Assembly: GCA_023052935.1 (NCBI GenBank)
Contig: CM041293.1
Location: forward strand, 155,061,474-155,125,473
Length of the DNA: 64,000 nt
From: Piezodorus guildinii
Taxonomy: Eukaryota > Arthropoda > Insecta > Hemiptera > Pentatomidae
Direction: 5' to 3'
Both the position numbers and the translations under genes were made by a program. The notes beneath the pieces are model-generated. The model saw only the letters and a program-made list of their open reading frames with translations. It did not search any database and was not told the origin of the DNA. Each line of letters starts with the position of its first letter. The stretch's first letter is position 1. Shown piece by piece: positions 9,845-20,790 of this stretch.

Positions 9845-10500
9845 CTAGCTGTTGACCGCGACTTCGGCAGCGTCAATTTCTGTTATGACAGCGATTAAGA
9901 AGTTAAAAAAAAAAATTAAAAATTAAAGTATTGATATATATATATATATATATATAGATATATATCAATACTTCTGCGTAAATGATATTTTTAGTTATAT
10001 TTTCTCCGCAACCCGATCTTGACAATGCGACATATAGATAGCCGTATGAAAAGCAGTCTTGATGTAAATCGATTCCTACGTGTTTAAATGTTTGGTCGTA
10101 TGATATAATAATTGTTACGTCAAAAGATAACTTAAGAAGAAATTGGATTGTTTTAAAATTAATAGGTAAATCGTTTGGCATTTTTGGGGTGCGAGGTTAA
10201 CTTTCTCTGTTTTTCCAGATTTTCCACTGATTCTTTACTCTTATTGGACGCAGCGTGATATAAAGCCTTCCTCGATAAATGGACTATCTAACACAAAAAG
10301 AAATTTTCAATTCAAACCAGTAGTTTCAGAGATTAGCGCGTTCAAACAAACTAACTCTTCACCTTTATAATATTAGTACACATTTATTATTAATGTGTTC
10401 CTCTTTTACTACATTAGACGGTTTCGACAATTTGGTTTAAACTAGTTATAGCGATAATTATAAGTTTTCTTTATAAATTTGTTATGATGAAGTGAGAAAG
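9845..10500 (-). mobile_element. Helitron 3' remnant
   Basis: On the minus strand the sequence ends GCGGTCAACAGCTAG followed by T. This matches a Helitron CTRR 3' terminus before a host T, and the same ending (GCGGGCAACAGCTAG, T) occurs at 58790-58806. Upstream it codes for the C-terminal part of a Helitron-type Pif1-like helicase. A short (AT) run is inserted at about 9935-9965. Confidence 0.75.
9903..10181 (-). pseudogene. Helitron helicase C-terminal fragment
   Basis: The frame contains NDLPINFKTIQFLLKLSF, then DQTFKHVGIDLHQDCFSYG, LYVALSRSG and NIIYAEVL. This corresponds to the last helicase motifs of Helitron Rep-helicase proteins (usually ...QTL..VGLDL....FSHGQLYVA.SR..., ending NIVY.EVL). 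The motif just before DQT has decayed (TIIISY where an INK-like helicase motif is expected). The C-terminus runs into a (TA)n run. Only the tail of the protein is present. Confidence 0.75.
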
Positions 10501-10821
10501 TTATATATACTTTTTTTTTCTTCTTCTTCTTTTCCTTCTATTGAAACCCCAAAGAAGGAGAGTTTATTAATTAAGAGTTACATGTTCCATGCCTAATACG
10601 TAAGCACACTACACGTAATACTATATTATATTTACAAATATATTAAGTTTGTAGCATTCTACAATGTTTTAAACAATAAATAAAACAAAAGAGAAGAGAA
10701 ATAACACATTGAAAATATCATAAGTAGATGAAATGCCTAAAATATGTTAACTATACAAATCAAGATATGAACAAAAAATAAATAAATACAAAAATAAAAA
10801 ATAACATTAAGCACAACAAGA

Positions 10822-11127
10822 TTACAAAACCTCAACTGCCTTCCTACAATATATGTTAAGTTGATTAAAGTCTATTGATTTTATGAAATTTATAAAATAT
10901 TTTTTAAATTTTGTATTAAGTCTTTGTTCTTTTTCTGGCCAAGTCCCGTGTTCCAGTATAACTTTCTGTATTAGTTTTGCTCGTATATTGTCTAATTGCT
11001 TACATTCGTATATTAAGTGTCGAAAGTTGTGTATGTCTCCATTGTATGGGCACTTGTCGTCTTGTAGTATGTTAAAGCGTTTTAAGTATTGTTTTGTTTG
11101 TCCATGTTGAGTCAGGAATTGTGTCAC
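10822..11127 (-). pseudogene. LINE C-terminal Cys/His domain
   Basis: The frame reads LTQHGQTKQYLKRFNI, then CPYNGDIHNFRHLIYEC. This is the CX-G-x-x-x-x-x-H-x-x-x-x-C arrangement seen at the C-terminus of I/R1-type LINE ORF2 proteins, usually CX2C..HX4C. The second Cys of the first pair is replaced (CPYN). It ends in IYCRKAVEVL and a stop. It belongs to the LINE at 10509-12098. Confidence 0.75.
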
Positions 11128-11284
11128 CTTGTAGTTACTACTTAGTATGTTTTAGTAGTTATGGTGTGTGATAAAGGGAACAAATCTATGAAGGCTTGGT
11201 GACTCCGGTGAAGCAGTCCAGGAACGGTTCCATTTGACTATCGTCTCCTTCCTCACCTCCCCTTTGATGTAAGATATGGGAACC

Positions 11285-11530
11285 TTATTGTGCGATAGGA
11301 AGGTCACTTTGAGCCGCTATCTTTGCAAGGGTGTCCGCTCGTTCGTTGCCTTCTACTCCTGAGTGCTCCTTTATCCACATTATGCTAACGTTTTTATTTT
11401 CCAAATGTAGCTTATTCAAGTTAAGTCGAATTTCCTCAGTTAGTCCGTCATGAATTTTTGTATTTTGTATGGAATGTATAACGTTCATGTTGTCAGTGTA
11501 GATAGTTATGTCTGTAAATACATCAGTCAT
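11285..11530 (-). pseudogene. LINE RNase H domain fragment
   Basis: The frame contains ITIYTDNMNVIHSIQN (Asp motif), then VSIMWIKEHSGVEGNERADT with the His-x-Gly-(V/I)-x-GNE-x-AD signature of RNase H. Preceding RNase H text (CSNNQAEKL, complement of about 11545-11590) lies in another frame, so the domain is broken between 11530 and 11545. Confidence 0.85.
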
Positions 11531-12219
11531 ATTGTCAAGGAGATATTCTGTCGCTCTGAGAAAGCTTCTCCGCCTGGTTGTTGGAGCATTCCGATCCTAG
11601 CTTGCATTGAGCTTCCATCAGTTTTCCATATTTATCTTTTAGAAGCCATGCACATCCTACGTTCTCTCCATTTTTGTTCTCGTCTTTAAATATTTCTGAC
11701 TAAGTATCTGAGTCAGTTTGTACCTGTGTCATCATATTCGCGTGTGTTGCTGGATGAATCCAATTCTTGCATTCATATGGGCGATCTATTCTTTCGTGCA
11801 AAATATATTTATAGTCTGAATGTCGTTTTTTAATGTTAAATAGTTCTGCAGTCTCTTTTATTTTTAATTATATTGGAATTATTCCAGCCAAAACACAAGC
11901 AGCTTCTTGAGACATAGTGTGGTATGCCTTACATATTTTTATGGCCATCAGTCTTTGGAGCCTTCGAAGTTTCGTAAGATTGGTTTTTCGGAGCATAGCT
12001 TTATGCCATACGTGTACTGCCTAGAGCATTTTCGGTAAAATAGCTCCTTGATATTTTTTTTTAATATGGCAATATTATAATGGTAAAAAAATCAAAAACT
12101 AGTTATTGACACCTTGTGGATGAGTTATTGACACTTCATGTCCTCTAAACATTCATTATTAAAAAGTTATAATGTGACATTTTAAAGACATAAAATTACA
12201 TACACATGCTAAACTTTAA

Positions 12220-12355
12220 TGTTATAGAAAAAACTTTTAAAACTTCTAAAATTTTGGAACTTTTAAAATTCATTTTAACAACGGAGGTAATTGAAAGTCA
12301 CGTGTTGCGCGCACCAGATTCTTTGTTTTTATTACTAAACTAACAAAAAAGAAAT
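12220..12355 (+). repeat. repeat X end fragment
   Basis: Contains ATTTTAACAACGGAGGTAA and GTGTTGCGCGCACCAGATT, the right-end signature of repeat X (compare 13275-13340 and 42546-42610). Confidence 0.7.
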
Positions 12356-12639
12356 TATTTATTGAGTAAATTAAAAAAACAAAATTTATGTGAAAGAAGG
12401 GTTTATTTGGGTATCTACTCCGGGCCAGGTGCACTGCAGATTTTTTTGTTTTTAAGAAGTTATGCCAGGAATGAAGACCACTCTGCATCCAGGGAATAAA
12501 TTAGAGATAAGCTACTAATTATCATTATGTAATGTGCTTTAAGCAGCTGTTAACAGCTCTTTAGTTTAAAAATAGCAGCTATAACAATGGCAGGATCCTG
12601 TTTATATATATACATATATATACAAAAATATTATATTTG

Positions 12640-13345
12640 ACCTGGTCCGTGTGTATGTGGTACATCGTTACAGCAACCTTTTCACTGAAATCGGCTGACC
12701 GGAAGACCTACTTTACCCTATACATTTAGCATCTTTTTACGATTTTCTCAAAAACGACTCAAACGATTTTGATTAAATCCGCTTTATCGATGTAAAATTT
12801 AATATACTTTAATATCATGTAAGTTATATTAATAGTCTGACAGGGCTAAAATGCCGATATATTAAATTTTCTTCTTATAAACTACCTTTAATTTTGTACA
12901 TTCCAGAAGATTAACCATATCATCTTAATAGCACTGATAAATGACTGGTAAATAACAATAATGAACGGATTTGATAAACAACTAAAACAGAAAAGTGCCA
13001 ACATATTTTTTTATGCAATTTTTGTGTTTTCGAACATAAGGATAATAATATAGATGTATAATATACCGTTGGATTGCTAAAGATTTTAGAAAAAATATTA
13101 TCTGATACACGAGATTTTAAAGATTAATGGAGAGCGATGAAAGGCCGATGAAACTGACTGATTGTTGTTGATAGAATATAATAGATTATTTAATAAAACA
13201 CACGGTTCTATTGAAATTCAAAATAATTAATTCTTTAACAATTTATTCGTATCTTCAAATGTATTTTAAAATTCTTAAATTGATTCTAACAACGGAAGAA
13301 GTGTAAGTAGTGTGTTGCGCGCACCAGATTTTCTTTTCATTGTTA
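12640..13345 (+). repeat. repeat X, copy 1 (fullest)
   Basis: The longest uninterrupted copy of a non-coding dispersed repeat. Landmarks: TTTTCTCAAAAACGACTCAA (12742), CTGACAGGGCTAAAATGCCG (12838), GTGCCAACATATTTTTTTATGC (about 13000), GATTTTAAAGATTAATGGAGA (13111) and GTGTTGCGCGCACCAGATTT (13312). No coding potential is seen. Relatives lie at 31060-32170 (-), 36745-37040 (-), 41765-42610 (+) and 60870-62290 (both orientations). Confidence 0.75.
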
Positions 13346-13689
13346 ATGAATGTTATTTACATCCATCATGGGCCTTGGTTACCTAATGCTGAAATGCTGT
13401 TTCCATTTTAGCGAGGTGCTATATCCCAAAAGTGAGGAGACGAAATATTTTAGAAGAGCTGTTAGCTGGTTATAACCCTGTTGTGATGAACATATCCATC
13501 TTAATCACTTCAGTCTTCAACTTAGCTTCGTAGTGAGTTCGTGTTTCAAATGCTTTCTAGAATAGAGCACTAAATACTTATAAATGGATGTTAACTACTT
13601 CGATTAAAATTACGAATGTATTTATTTTTAATTATCTTTCTATTTAAATTTAAATTACTTAATTATTTTTACTTTCACGTACTTATATA
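13346..13689. other. no gene recognised
   Basis: AT-rich sequence, becoming more so towards the (AT)n array. Nothing recognised. Confidence 0.45.

Positions 13690-13745
<56 letters not shown>
13690..13745. repeat. (AT)n microsatellite
   Basis: About 54 bases of alternating AT, continuing as imperfect TATATTTA repeats to about 13785. It lies directly beyond the 3' end of the Jockey-like copy at 13795. Confidence 0.95.
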
Positions 13746-13748
<3 letters not shown>

Positions 13749-13794
13749 ATATATACATTATATATTTATATATACATTATTTTTGTTTTTTCTA

Positions 13795-14240
13795 ATTTAT
13801 TTTTATTGAAATTTACAACTGTCTATTATTATACAGAAATAAAAAATACAGGAAAAAACAAATGAAGAGAACTTCCCATTGGCAGCACTCTTATGTTGTG
13901 AGTCTGAACAAGAATATCTCGTGACAATCTTCTTTTCAGACGCCTCGGTGGATCATCAGGAATTGAAGAAGAAGCAAGGATTGAAACTAATGGATTAGAG
14001 TGGGAGTGGAGTTTTTCATGAAAGGAGTGGTACATGGTTCACTCTAAGTCAGCAACAAAGGGAACACTAAGGTCACTGTGGATGATTTCATTCGTGACAA
14101 AGTAAGGAGCGTTAGGGATTTTGCGAAGGATTTTAAATTGTAAGGATTGGATTCGGGAAGAGATTTATGGTTTAGTAGAGACCCAAAGCTCAACTCCGAA
14201 GGTCAAGACAGGTCTTATGACATGAAATATATACATACAA
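13795..14240 (-). pseudogene. Jockey-like LINE 3' fragment
   Basis: Minus-strand text includes YHSFHEKLHSHSNPLVSIL and SSIPDDPPRRLKRRLSRDIL, the end of a Jockey-like RT that is better preserved at 37385-38115. Upstream sequence is frameshifted. The 3' end TTGTAAATTTCAATAAAA is shared with the other copies. Inactive. Confidence 0.75.
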
Positions 14241-15057
14241 AACTGAAATTTCATATTTAATACAGCTATAAGCCCAAATTTTACAGCCACTTTTTTATCG
14301 AAAAGTCGGAGCAGAAGTGTCACTTTCTACCATGCATACGAACCTCCACATTTAAAGGAACAAACTTCAATAGATTAATAGATAATAAATTAAAAGAAGT
14401 ATTTAATGTTTTTATTAAATAACCACTAGCTCAAACAGTATTATTCAACAGAAATATCCTCACAATCCGAAAATTAATTAGGAAGCAAGTGATGTTTTGT
14501 GATATTTTGACAGCCAATACGGTCACAGTCACTGACTTATTAACCGTTGTGGGTTTAGATTTTATCCCAGTGGTTTGGAACTAAGCCAAAAGCAACGATC
14601 GTATCTTATTTCACAGATTAGTGAAATATATTCTCCAACATTAGCTGTATGAATTCCTTTAAATATACAATTTATATGCTATAGGTCTACTATTTAATTT
14701 TATACTGATAAACATTATTATATATCTGTATTCTCTCCCCCCCTCTCTTCTCTCTTCTCTCTCTCTCTCTTATCATTATCTATACTCTATCTACTCTCTA
14801 TTATATATATATATATATACATACCAACACATATTTTCTCTATCAAATTTTTATCCGCATCTATCCAGTAAACAATTAAACAGTAGATAGGAGCTAAGCT
14901 TAATAAAGAATTCCTAATGAAGTCATGACTGTATTGACTGTCAAAATTGACAATGGCTTTGAAGCTAATGAAGGTTTCCCTCGCCGTCAGTATGTGCAAT
15001 AACGTTGGATTTTGGATAATTCTATCTCTAAGCCGTGAAGAAAAATGTAAAAATTTT
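14241..15057. other. no gene; X-like patch and CT-rich run
   Basis: 14236-14340 weakly resembles 61070-61160 (AACTGAAATTTCATATTTAA, then ACAGC..TA..GCCCA). 14728-14790 is a CT-rich low-complexity run, followed by a short (AT)n at 14806-14820. A minus-strand frame at 14787-14999 has no recognisable motif. Confidence 0.45.
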
Positions 15058-15127
15058 TACTAAAAGGAATAAGTCCGGATAGCGGTCGCTAATAAACCAA
15101 TTGAGTAGTTTAAACAGTTTATTTTTT

Positions 15128-15166
15128 GCCAACGTTTCGACCCCTGTTGTGGGTCATCATCAGGGC
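15128..15166 (-). ncRNA. hammerhead ribozyme-like motif, PLE copy 2
   Basis: The minus strand reads GCC, CTGATGA, an extra T, GACCC, loop ACAACAG, GGGTC, GAAAC, GTT, GGC. All core and helix bases match the motif at 9472 and only the helix II loop differs, which fits retention of the fold. Confidence 0.75.
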
Positions 15167-15351
15167 TATAAAAAGAGATACATTAAAAATAAGATTAAAT
15201 ATACTATTTTAAAAACTATTGCGCTAGAGAATGTCAATATTATAACATAAAAGGAATTAGATGTGTAAATAAATCAATTAATTAAATTACAATAACAAAA
15301 GTATGATAATGAGAGGGCTATACAGAACAGATAATGACTAAAAATAATGGT

Positions 15352-15389
<38 letters not shown>

Positions 15390-15640
15390 ATAAAAAAAAT
15401 ACATGAAATAAAAAACATTGAAAAATGAAGTACAATGGAGACACGTACCGTGTTGTAGACGAATGGAAACTAAATACACTTTGGTAGTATGAAATGTAGG
15501 TAGATAGGAAAGTACGTACGAAAGGTTGGGTAAAATGGAAAATACGTACCACCTTTTTGACGAGATCTGACAACAATGAGTAAAATTGTAATACTAACAT
15601 AAACAGAAGTAATCAGATTAAACATATAATCGTAATTACA

Positions 15641-15749
15641 GGTGGAATAGTCAGGAATCAGTCGTTTTTTGAAAAGTTTTTAATTTTGCAAAATTAAAAA
15701 AAAAAAAAAAAAAATGACTGATTCCTGACTATTCCACCTATAATAGTTT
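15641..15749. repeat. small palindrome with internal poly(A)
   Basis: AGGTGGAATAGTCAGGAATC near 15641 is exactly complementary to the block ending near 15749. The interior has TTTTAATTTTGCAAAATT and an approximately 20-base A run. The same text, CAGGAATCAGTCG followed by TTTTAATTTTGCA, occurs at 22472-22505 at the 3' end of a LINE. Confidence 0.8.
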
Positions 15750-15955
15750 CTACAGCCGACTATACATCCTCAATATAATAGTAATGATATCATAATGGTA
15801 CTAGAAAATGTTTTAACAAGATTGTTAAAGTAAAAACCTATATAATACAATAGTAAGAATACACGTATATGTAGTAAAACTGACTACCGATTCATTCACT
15901 GACCGCCACCCGGACTAATCTCTTTTAGCAATTCTCAACGGTTAACTAATTATAT

Positions 15956-16880
15956 CCTGTAAAATCTTTTTAAAAAAAATATTTTACCGAATAACTCAAA
16001 AATTGCACTTCTCTTGAATAACTATAAGTAATCATTTCAGTATTTGAGATAATAAAATTTCTAATCAAGCGAAACCAAAATAATCCTAATTTTACCATTA
16101 TTAGCAAAGATTCAAAATTTATATAAAGTATATTAAATGTTTTTTGTTCAAATTAAAATGGAAATGCCTTCCATAGTCATTGTTTCTTTGTTTTTTGATA
16201 TGGCTTTAATCTGATTAAAATTATTTGTATCTAAAATATAAAAAAAATATTTCTAAAAATATGAAACCATGGGTAACCAACTTAAATGGTTCACAAACAA
16301 ATAGGTAAGATTTATATTTATATTGCAAAGGAGGTCAATTTTGTTTTTTATATATTCTCAAGAAATATGCAAATACCTTTTTTCTCACTAGGTCGTATGT
16401 ATATTCCAGGAAATGTATGTTTAGAAACCATCATCTACGCTTCAACATTAAATTTTGCGGAACAAATTTATTCTATCTCCGATTTCAGTTGCGCCCTAAC
16501 CCCTTGCGAAGCATAAATATGTCAATAATTTCTTACGAAACTGTAACTAATTAGGGTCTATTGACAGCTATATTTTAAGACTTGCTGAGATAATATCCCT
16601 TTTGGCAATGTCTGAAGCGGGTTTTTCCCGGAATTTTTTCGTGAAGAATCTGGCGGCAAATCGAAGGCGGCTCTTCTCCTCAGAACCGTTTAGTTTTAAC
16701 TGGAAATGGGGCGGAAAACAGAATTTAGGGATGTTTGAAAATAAGCTTCAAAAATCTTACGACTAAACTTCTTGGTAATCACTTTTCTCTTCTTCGTACT
16801 CTGTCATATTTTAGAAATATATTGCTTTCAATACTTTTCTACATGAATTAATTTGTTGATGAATAATATGTTAAAATAAT
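15956..16880. other. no gene recognised
   Basis: AT-rich sequence with a moderately GC-richer patch at 16540-16740. No motif or repeat relative identified. Confidence 0.4.
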
Positions 16881-16899
16881 CAAAAGTCAGTCTGTTAAA

Positions 16900-16960
16900 C
16901 AATATTTTAATTTTGGCGACGTTTCGGCTCAATTACGTAATGGCTGCAAACAGCTAGAAA
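16900..16960 (-). repeat. GAAACGTCG-bearing PLE-like terminal remnant
   Basis: The minus strand reads TTACGTAATTGAGCCGAAAC, then GTCGCCAAAATTAAAATATTG. This is similar in layout to the 3' half of the hammerhead-like motif plus the A/T-rich trailer of the PLEs. The CTGATGA half is not recognisable. Confidence 0.35.
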
Positions 16961-18200
16961 ACAAAAGAGAAACATATCAATACGGTATGACAATGAAACT
17001 AATCAATATAGAATTAGGAATGTCTATAAACCAAGGATGAAAATGCTTAAATACAATTATGAAACAAATATAAATATATAAAAATAATTTTAACGATAAA
17101 ATTGAATTTCAGAAATAATAAGAGTCGATCAATTAGAAATTGTCCAAGCCTTGCTGATCAAAATTTCAGATTTTTTAACCCGTTCCTTCACTGAATATAA
17201 AACCGTAGATAAAATATTTTTCTAGCAAATACAGACGTTTTGAGTGAGCTTCGTGGCTGAATATGTTGGCAAAATCTCTCTGATTCTGTTAATTTTGTAG
17301 ATATCGAATTAAAAACTAGCACTAAAATGGGATATGCTTTATATTTTTTGTCGCCACAACTATTATTGCCTTAATAGTGAAGAAAGTGGTTTCAATTTCG
17401 AAAATTAATAAAAACCAGACTTTCAGTGAGTTAATAGTTTATAAAGAAAAAAAATCCAATCTTAATCCAAATAGTCTTTTTTATGAATTTTCAAAAATGT
17501 CAAAATTTATTTTTCGCGATGTTCACACGAAAATATCTCAAAAGGAATCGAGTAAAAAATTATGAAATTAATAAAGAATACACAAATAAACGATGAATAT
17601 AAGTAACTGTGACTTAGTTATAAGTCTTAGAACTCCCGAGTTATAAGATACTGTCTGCTGTTAAAATAAGACTTTCTTTAAACATTATTATTTCCGGAAG
17701 CATAAAGCATATTTCAGAAGGAAAAAAAAAATTAACAATGATGAGAGTATTGTATACAGTTTTGGTCCTTACAACACATTACCTAAGTAGCCAAGAAAAT
17801 TGTTTAAAACATTCAAGAAAATTTACATCAACTGAAACTTTTATTGTGCTATAAAGAATCTTAGAAAGGAGTCCCACACTTATTTTTTTATTTTATTTAT
17901 ATTTTTTTTGTTTCATCATTGCACTTGTTGAAATTTCGATCGTGCGAACATTTTCATTTCTCTAATATAAATATTTCTCTATGTTTTATTGCTAAGTTTA
18001 GCACTAAAAGTGGGATTACGTAAAAGGAACTGAATAAAAAATATGAAACTTATACAGATTATATATCTATATGATAAGTACGGTAGGACAAAATTTAGTG
18101 GCTGAGACTCAGTTTGCCTTCAAATTATGGAACGTTTAAACATATCTCTCTCGCTCTCTCTTAAAGTTTCCCTCGTGATATCAATCTGCCTTCTTCTTTG
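16961..18200. other. AT-rich, nothing recognised
   Basis: Low-complexity, AT-rich DNA. A short plus frame at 17377-17565 is Lys/Ser/Asn-rich with no motif. Confidence 0.45.
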
Positions 18201-18487
18201 TCTTCCAGTGGCGCGACAGGCGTGTAAGACCCTTGGCCTCGTGGTGTACTCTTCTGGGAGATTACACTCACATTTCTCGATGTATTTTATAAGGTAGGGT
18301 CATCGCTCATTAAGCCTAATTTTGTGAGTGGCCACCATTTGACTGATGGGTCTCTCATACCCGGGGGAGAGGCTGTGAGTGAATCCCCTTTTATAAAATC
18401 CTTGAAAAAGTTCCTTTGGGACTGAGATTCGAACTCACCACCTTTAGCGCGGAAGACTAGCGCGCTAGCCACTCAACCACGGACTCC
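18201..18487 (-). repeat. SINE-A copy 1
   Basis: The minus-strand head is tRNA-like: TGGTTGAGTGGCTAGCGCG (A-box region) and GTGAGTTCGAATCTCAG (B-box). The body includes GGGTCTCTCATACCCGGGG and TTTTGTGAGTGGCCACC on the plus strand. Related copies: 33708-33992, 39540-39791 and 40104-40310. Confidence 0.8.
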
Positions 18488-19213
18488 TCAACCAATTGCC
18501 ATAAGTCAGACATAATTAATAAGACCTCAATCAGACGAATCTCAGCCATTACTTTTTTTTTCTACTGAAATTCTTGTATAGAGGTATAATATAATATAAT
18601 AATTATATATAAAACATAATAATTGTATAGAGACGATAAGAATATGTACTGTCAAGCTTAAGATGTTAACCAGCGTTATAATTATTCACTTATAATTATA
18701 TATGCTATTTCAACTTTTTTTTTTTTAATTCTCTTTTAAGAATTTAAATACATAATACATAATACATGCTGAGAGAGTATGTGGAAAAACAATCTCCAAT
18801 CAGAGAAGCAAAAAAACGGTATGGTGGAACGAGGAGATAAGAAATGAAACCAAAAAGAAAAAAGTTCTTTGGAAGCATTACCTCCAAACAAAATCTATGA
18901 CTCACTACGCCGAGTACAAAGAACAGAGGAAAAGAGTAAAGGAAATGGTCAGGTAACAAAAGAGAAAAGCTTGGGATGACTTTGGAGAAAAATTGGAAGC
19001 AAATATAAAGAAAATCAGAAGCTGTTTTACAGAACACTCAAGAATATGCGCAAAGAGAAACGGCCCGTGCTCAAGCATGTCAAGAATAAAAATGGAGAAG
19101 TACTGACCGAATCCAAGGAAATCATGGAAAGATGGGTGGAATACTTCACAGACCTATTTGACTGCAGCGGATTATCAACAGATAACTCGGATGTAGCTCA
19201 GGAAGTGAGTTAA

Positions 19214-19873
19214 ATGGAAGAGAATTATATAGCTGAAGACGAGATAACCGAAGCACTAGAACGGCTAAAACTGGGGAAAGCAGCTGGTATAGATGAAATA
19301 ACTCCGGAAATGATTAAGCACATGGGAACAAAAGGTGAAGAAATATTCCAGCATCTCCTTAATCTAGTATGGAAAGAAAAGAAGATTCCTAAAGATTGGG
19401 AAGTGTCCATCATTCTTCCTATATATAAAAGTGGTGACCAAAGAGAATGTAAAAACCACAAGGGCATCTCACTTCTAAGCGTCCCGAGTAAGGTCTATTC
19501 CACAATCCTTGAGAGAAGGCTAAGGAGACAAATTGAGAAAAACCTTGGAGAAGAACAATATGGATTCAGGCCAAACAGTAGTACCCAAGATCTTATATTC
19601 ACTATGCGGCAGATCACTGAAAAAGTAATAGAAAAGGATAAAAGTGTTCTGGCATGCTTTGTTGATCTGGCCAAAGCATTTGATCGGGTCAGGAAACAAG
19701 ACATCGTAAGGGAGCTCAATGATAGGAGAGTAAATGAAGGATTAGAAATGGCCATATCAGGGCTTTATAGAACCAGAGAGGTATCATCAGAACATGCAAC
19801 CACTTGTCAAAAGAATTTAAGATATCTCAAGGCATCAGACAAGGTTGCAGTCTCAGCCCACTGCTGTTCATAA
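19214..19873 (+). pseudogene. LINE reverse transcriptase, N-terminal half
   Basis: Visible RT blocks: LGKAAGIDEITPEMIKHMG (fingers), ILPIYKSGD...GISLLSV, GEEQYGFRPNSSTQDLIF, and ACFVDLAKAFDRV carrying the first catalytic Asp. After about residue 190 the frame is wrong. The expected GIRQGCSLSPLLFIMVL block is present at about 19829-19880 but in another frame. The ATG directly follows an in-frame TAA, so it is not a natural start. Confidence 0.85.
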
Positions 19874-19935
19874 TGGTCCTGGATGGAGCTCTAAAGAAGG
19901 CCAAGTCGAGAATGAGACCCTACTAGTTAGGAAAC

Positions 19936-20154
19936 TTGAATCTATCGCCTACCCACCTCACTATGCTCGCATATGCTGATGACATCGTCGTATTAGCCAA
20001 TAATGGAAGAGATCTCCAGTTCAATCTTCGCGTCCTCCAGGAAGCTCTTAACCCCATAAACATGGAAATAAATGCCCGTAAAACGAAAATAATGAGGATA
20101 GGAAGGAGAGAGAACCGAATGGACAGTCATCAGGCTAGGGGCAGAAAAGATTGA
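19936..20154 (+). pseudogene. LINE RT YADD block
   Basis: Contains LTMLAYADDIVVLANNGRDL with the catalytic YADD pair, then MEINARKTKIMRIGRR. It continues the RT of 19214-19873 after frameshifts and is interrupted again near 20150. Confidence 0.85.
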
Positions 20155-20308
20155 GCACGTAAAGAGCTTCAAGTATCTGGGCGCACATCTAAATGAGCAG
20201 GGCTGGGTGGACGAAGACATAAAGGAAAGAATAAAGTCTGCCGGAAGGTGTTTCTAATCTCTTAAGAAGGGCTTTATAGGCAAAAGAGAGGTCTCCAAAC
20301 ATACAAAA

Positions 20309-20671
20309 ATGGTAGTTTACAAAACAACCTTCTTACCTATATTGACGTATGCCAGCGAATCCTGGGCCCTCACCACTAAACATAAAAGCCAACTCCAGGC
20401 TATGGAGATGCGCTACTTGAGGAAAGTTGAGGGTAAGACGAGGAGAGATAAAATAAGAAATACCATAATAAGATCCAACCTTGATGTCAGACCGGCCGAG
20501 GATATTGTTGAAGAAATTCAGCTAAGATGGTACGGCCATGTCTCAAGAATGTCGGAGGATCGCGTGGCAAAAGCAACATATGAGCTGAAAGTAGAGGGAA
20601 GGAGACCAAGAGGAAGACCTAGGAAGACTTGGGAGGATGGGATCAGGAAGGCCTGCCAAAAAGAGATATAG
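20309..20671 (+). pseudogene. LINE RT thumb and C-terminal region
   Basis: TTFLPILTYASESWALT, then AMEMRYLRKVEGKTRRD, RWYGHVSRM and GRRPRGRPRKTWEDGI. This order is standard for the C-terminal third of many LINE ORF2 proteins. It ends about 95 bases before the GAA-repeat tail. Confidence 0.85.
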
Positions 20672-20790
20672 ATTGGAGATCAGCAGGGGAAATGGCGCAG
20701 AATAGGAATGCCTGGATCAGCCTCTACAAGCGACCCCCTCACACTGCTGTGCGGTAGAGAGGAAAGATGAAGAAGAAGAAGAAATTCACT

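Larger units (their letters stand above)
9650..10507 (-). repeat. duplicated block with Helitron remnant, copy 2
   Basis: Homologous to 3405-4185 from end to end. The first ~190 bases (GGTTGTTTTCCGACCC-like to TTTTTATCCTAAAAA) lie outside the Helitron terminus and are still shared, so the duplicated unit is larger than the Helitron part. The block is broken at 10508 by the LINE at 10509-12098. Homology resumes near 12099 with TTGACACCTTGTGG. Confidence 0.7.
10509..12098 (-). mobile_element. RNase H-bearing LINE, 5'-truncated
   Basis: A minus-strand non-LTR retrotransposon. Reading 5' to 3': the end of the RT domain near 11900-11990 (RRLQRLMAIKICKAYHTMS, then a G-I-I-P-I block), an RNase H domain (11285-11700, frameshifted), and a C-terminal Cys/His domain (10822-11127). 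A 3' UTR ending in (GAA)n-(A)n-like sequence at 10509-10530 follows. RNase H after RT fits the I/R1-type group. The insertion sits inside the block duplicated at 3405, which brackets its ends at about 10508 and 12098. The 5' boundary is approximate. Confidence 0.8.
15058..15955 (-). mobile_element. Penelope-like element copy 2 (terminal region only)
   Basis: The left side mirrors 5638-6240 (GGAATAAGTCCGGATAGCGG, the hammerhead-like motif, and the CGTACC blocks near 15440 and 15550). The right end at about 15895-15955 carries the PLE terminus (GACCGCCACCCGGACTAAT, then CAATTCTCAACGGTTAACTA). No RT or nuclease frame remains. Flanking GTAAAAATTTTTACT (15045) and GTAAAATCTTTTTAA (15960) may be an aged target duplication. 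A small palindrome at 15641-15749 interrupts it. Confidence 0.75.
18770..20790 (+). mobile_element. LINE with RT, 5'-truncated
   Basis: Plus-strand non-LTR retrotransposon. It begins in the linker before the RT (WWNEEIRNETKKKKVLWKHY near 18820) and runs through the RT core to a C-terminal RRPRGRPRKTW block. It ends in a GATGAAGAAGAAGAAG tail at about 20766-20782. The APE endonuclease region is absent. Several frameshifts and stops divide it. Clade not assigned. Confidence 0.85.

Noticed and set aside
15274..15600. 108-codon minus frame
   Set aside because: It runs through the non-coding arm of PLE copy 2 and an (AT)n run. No motif.
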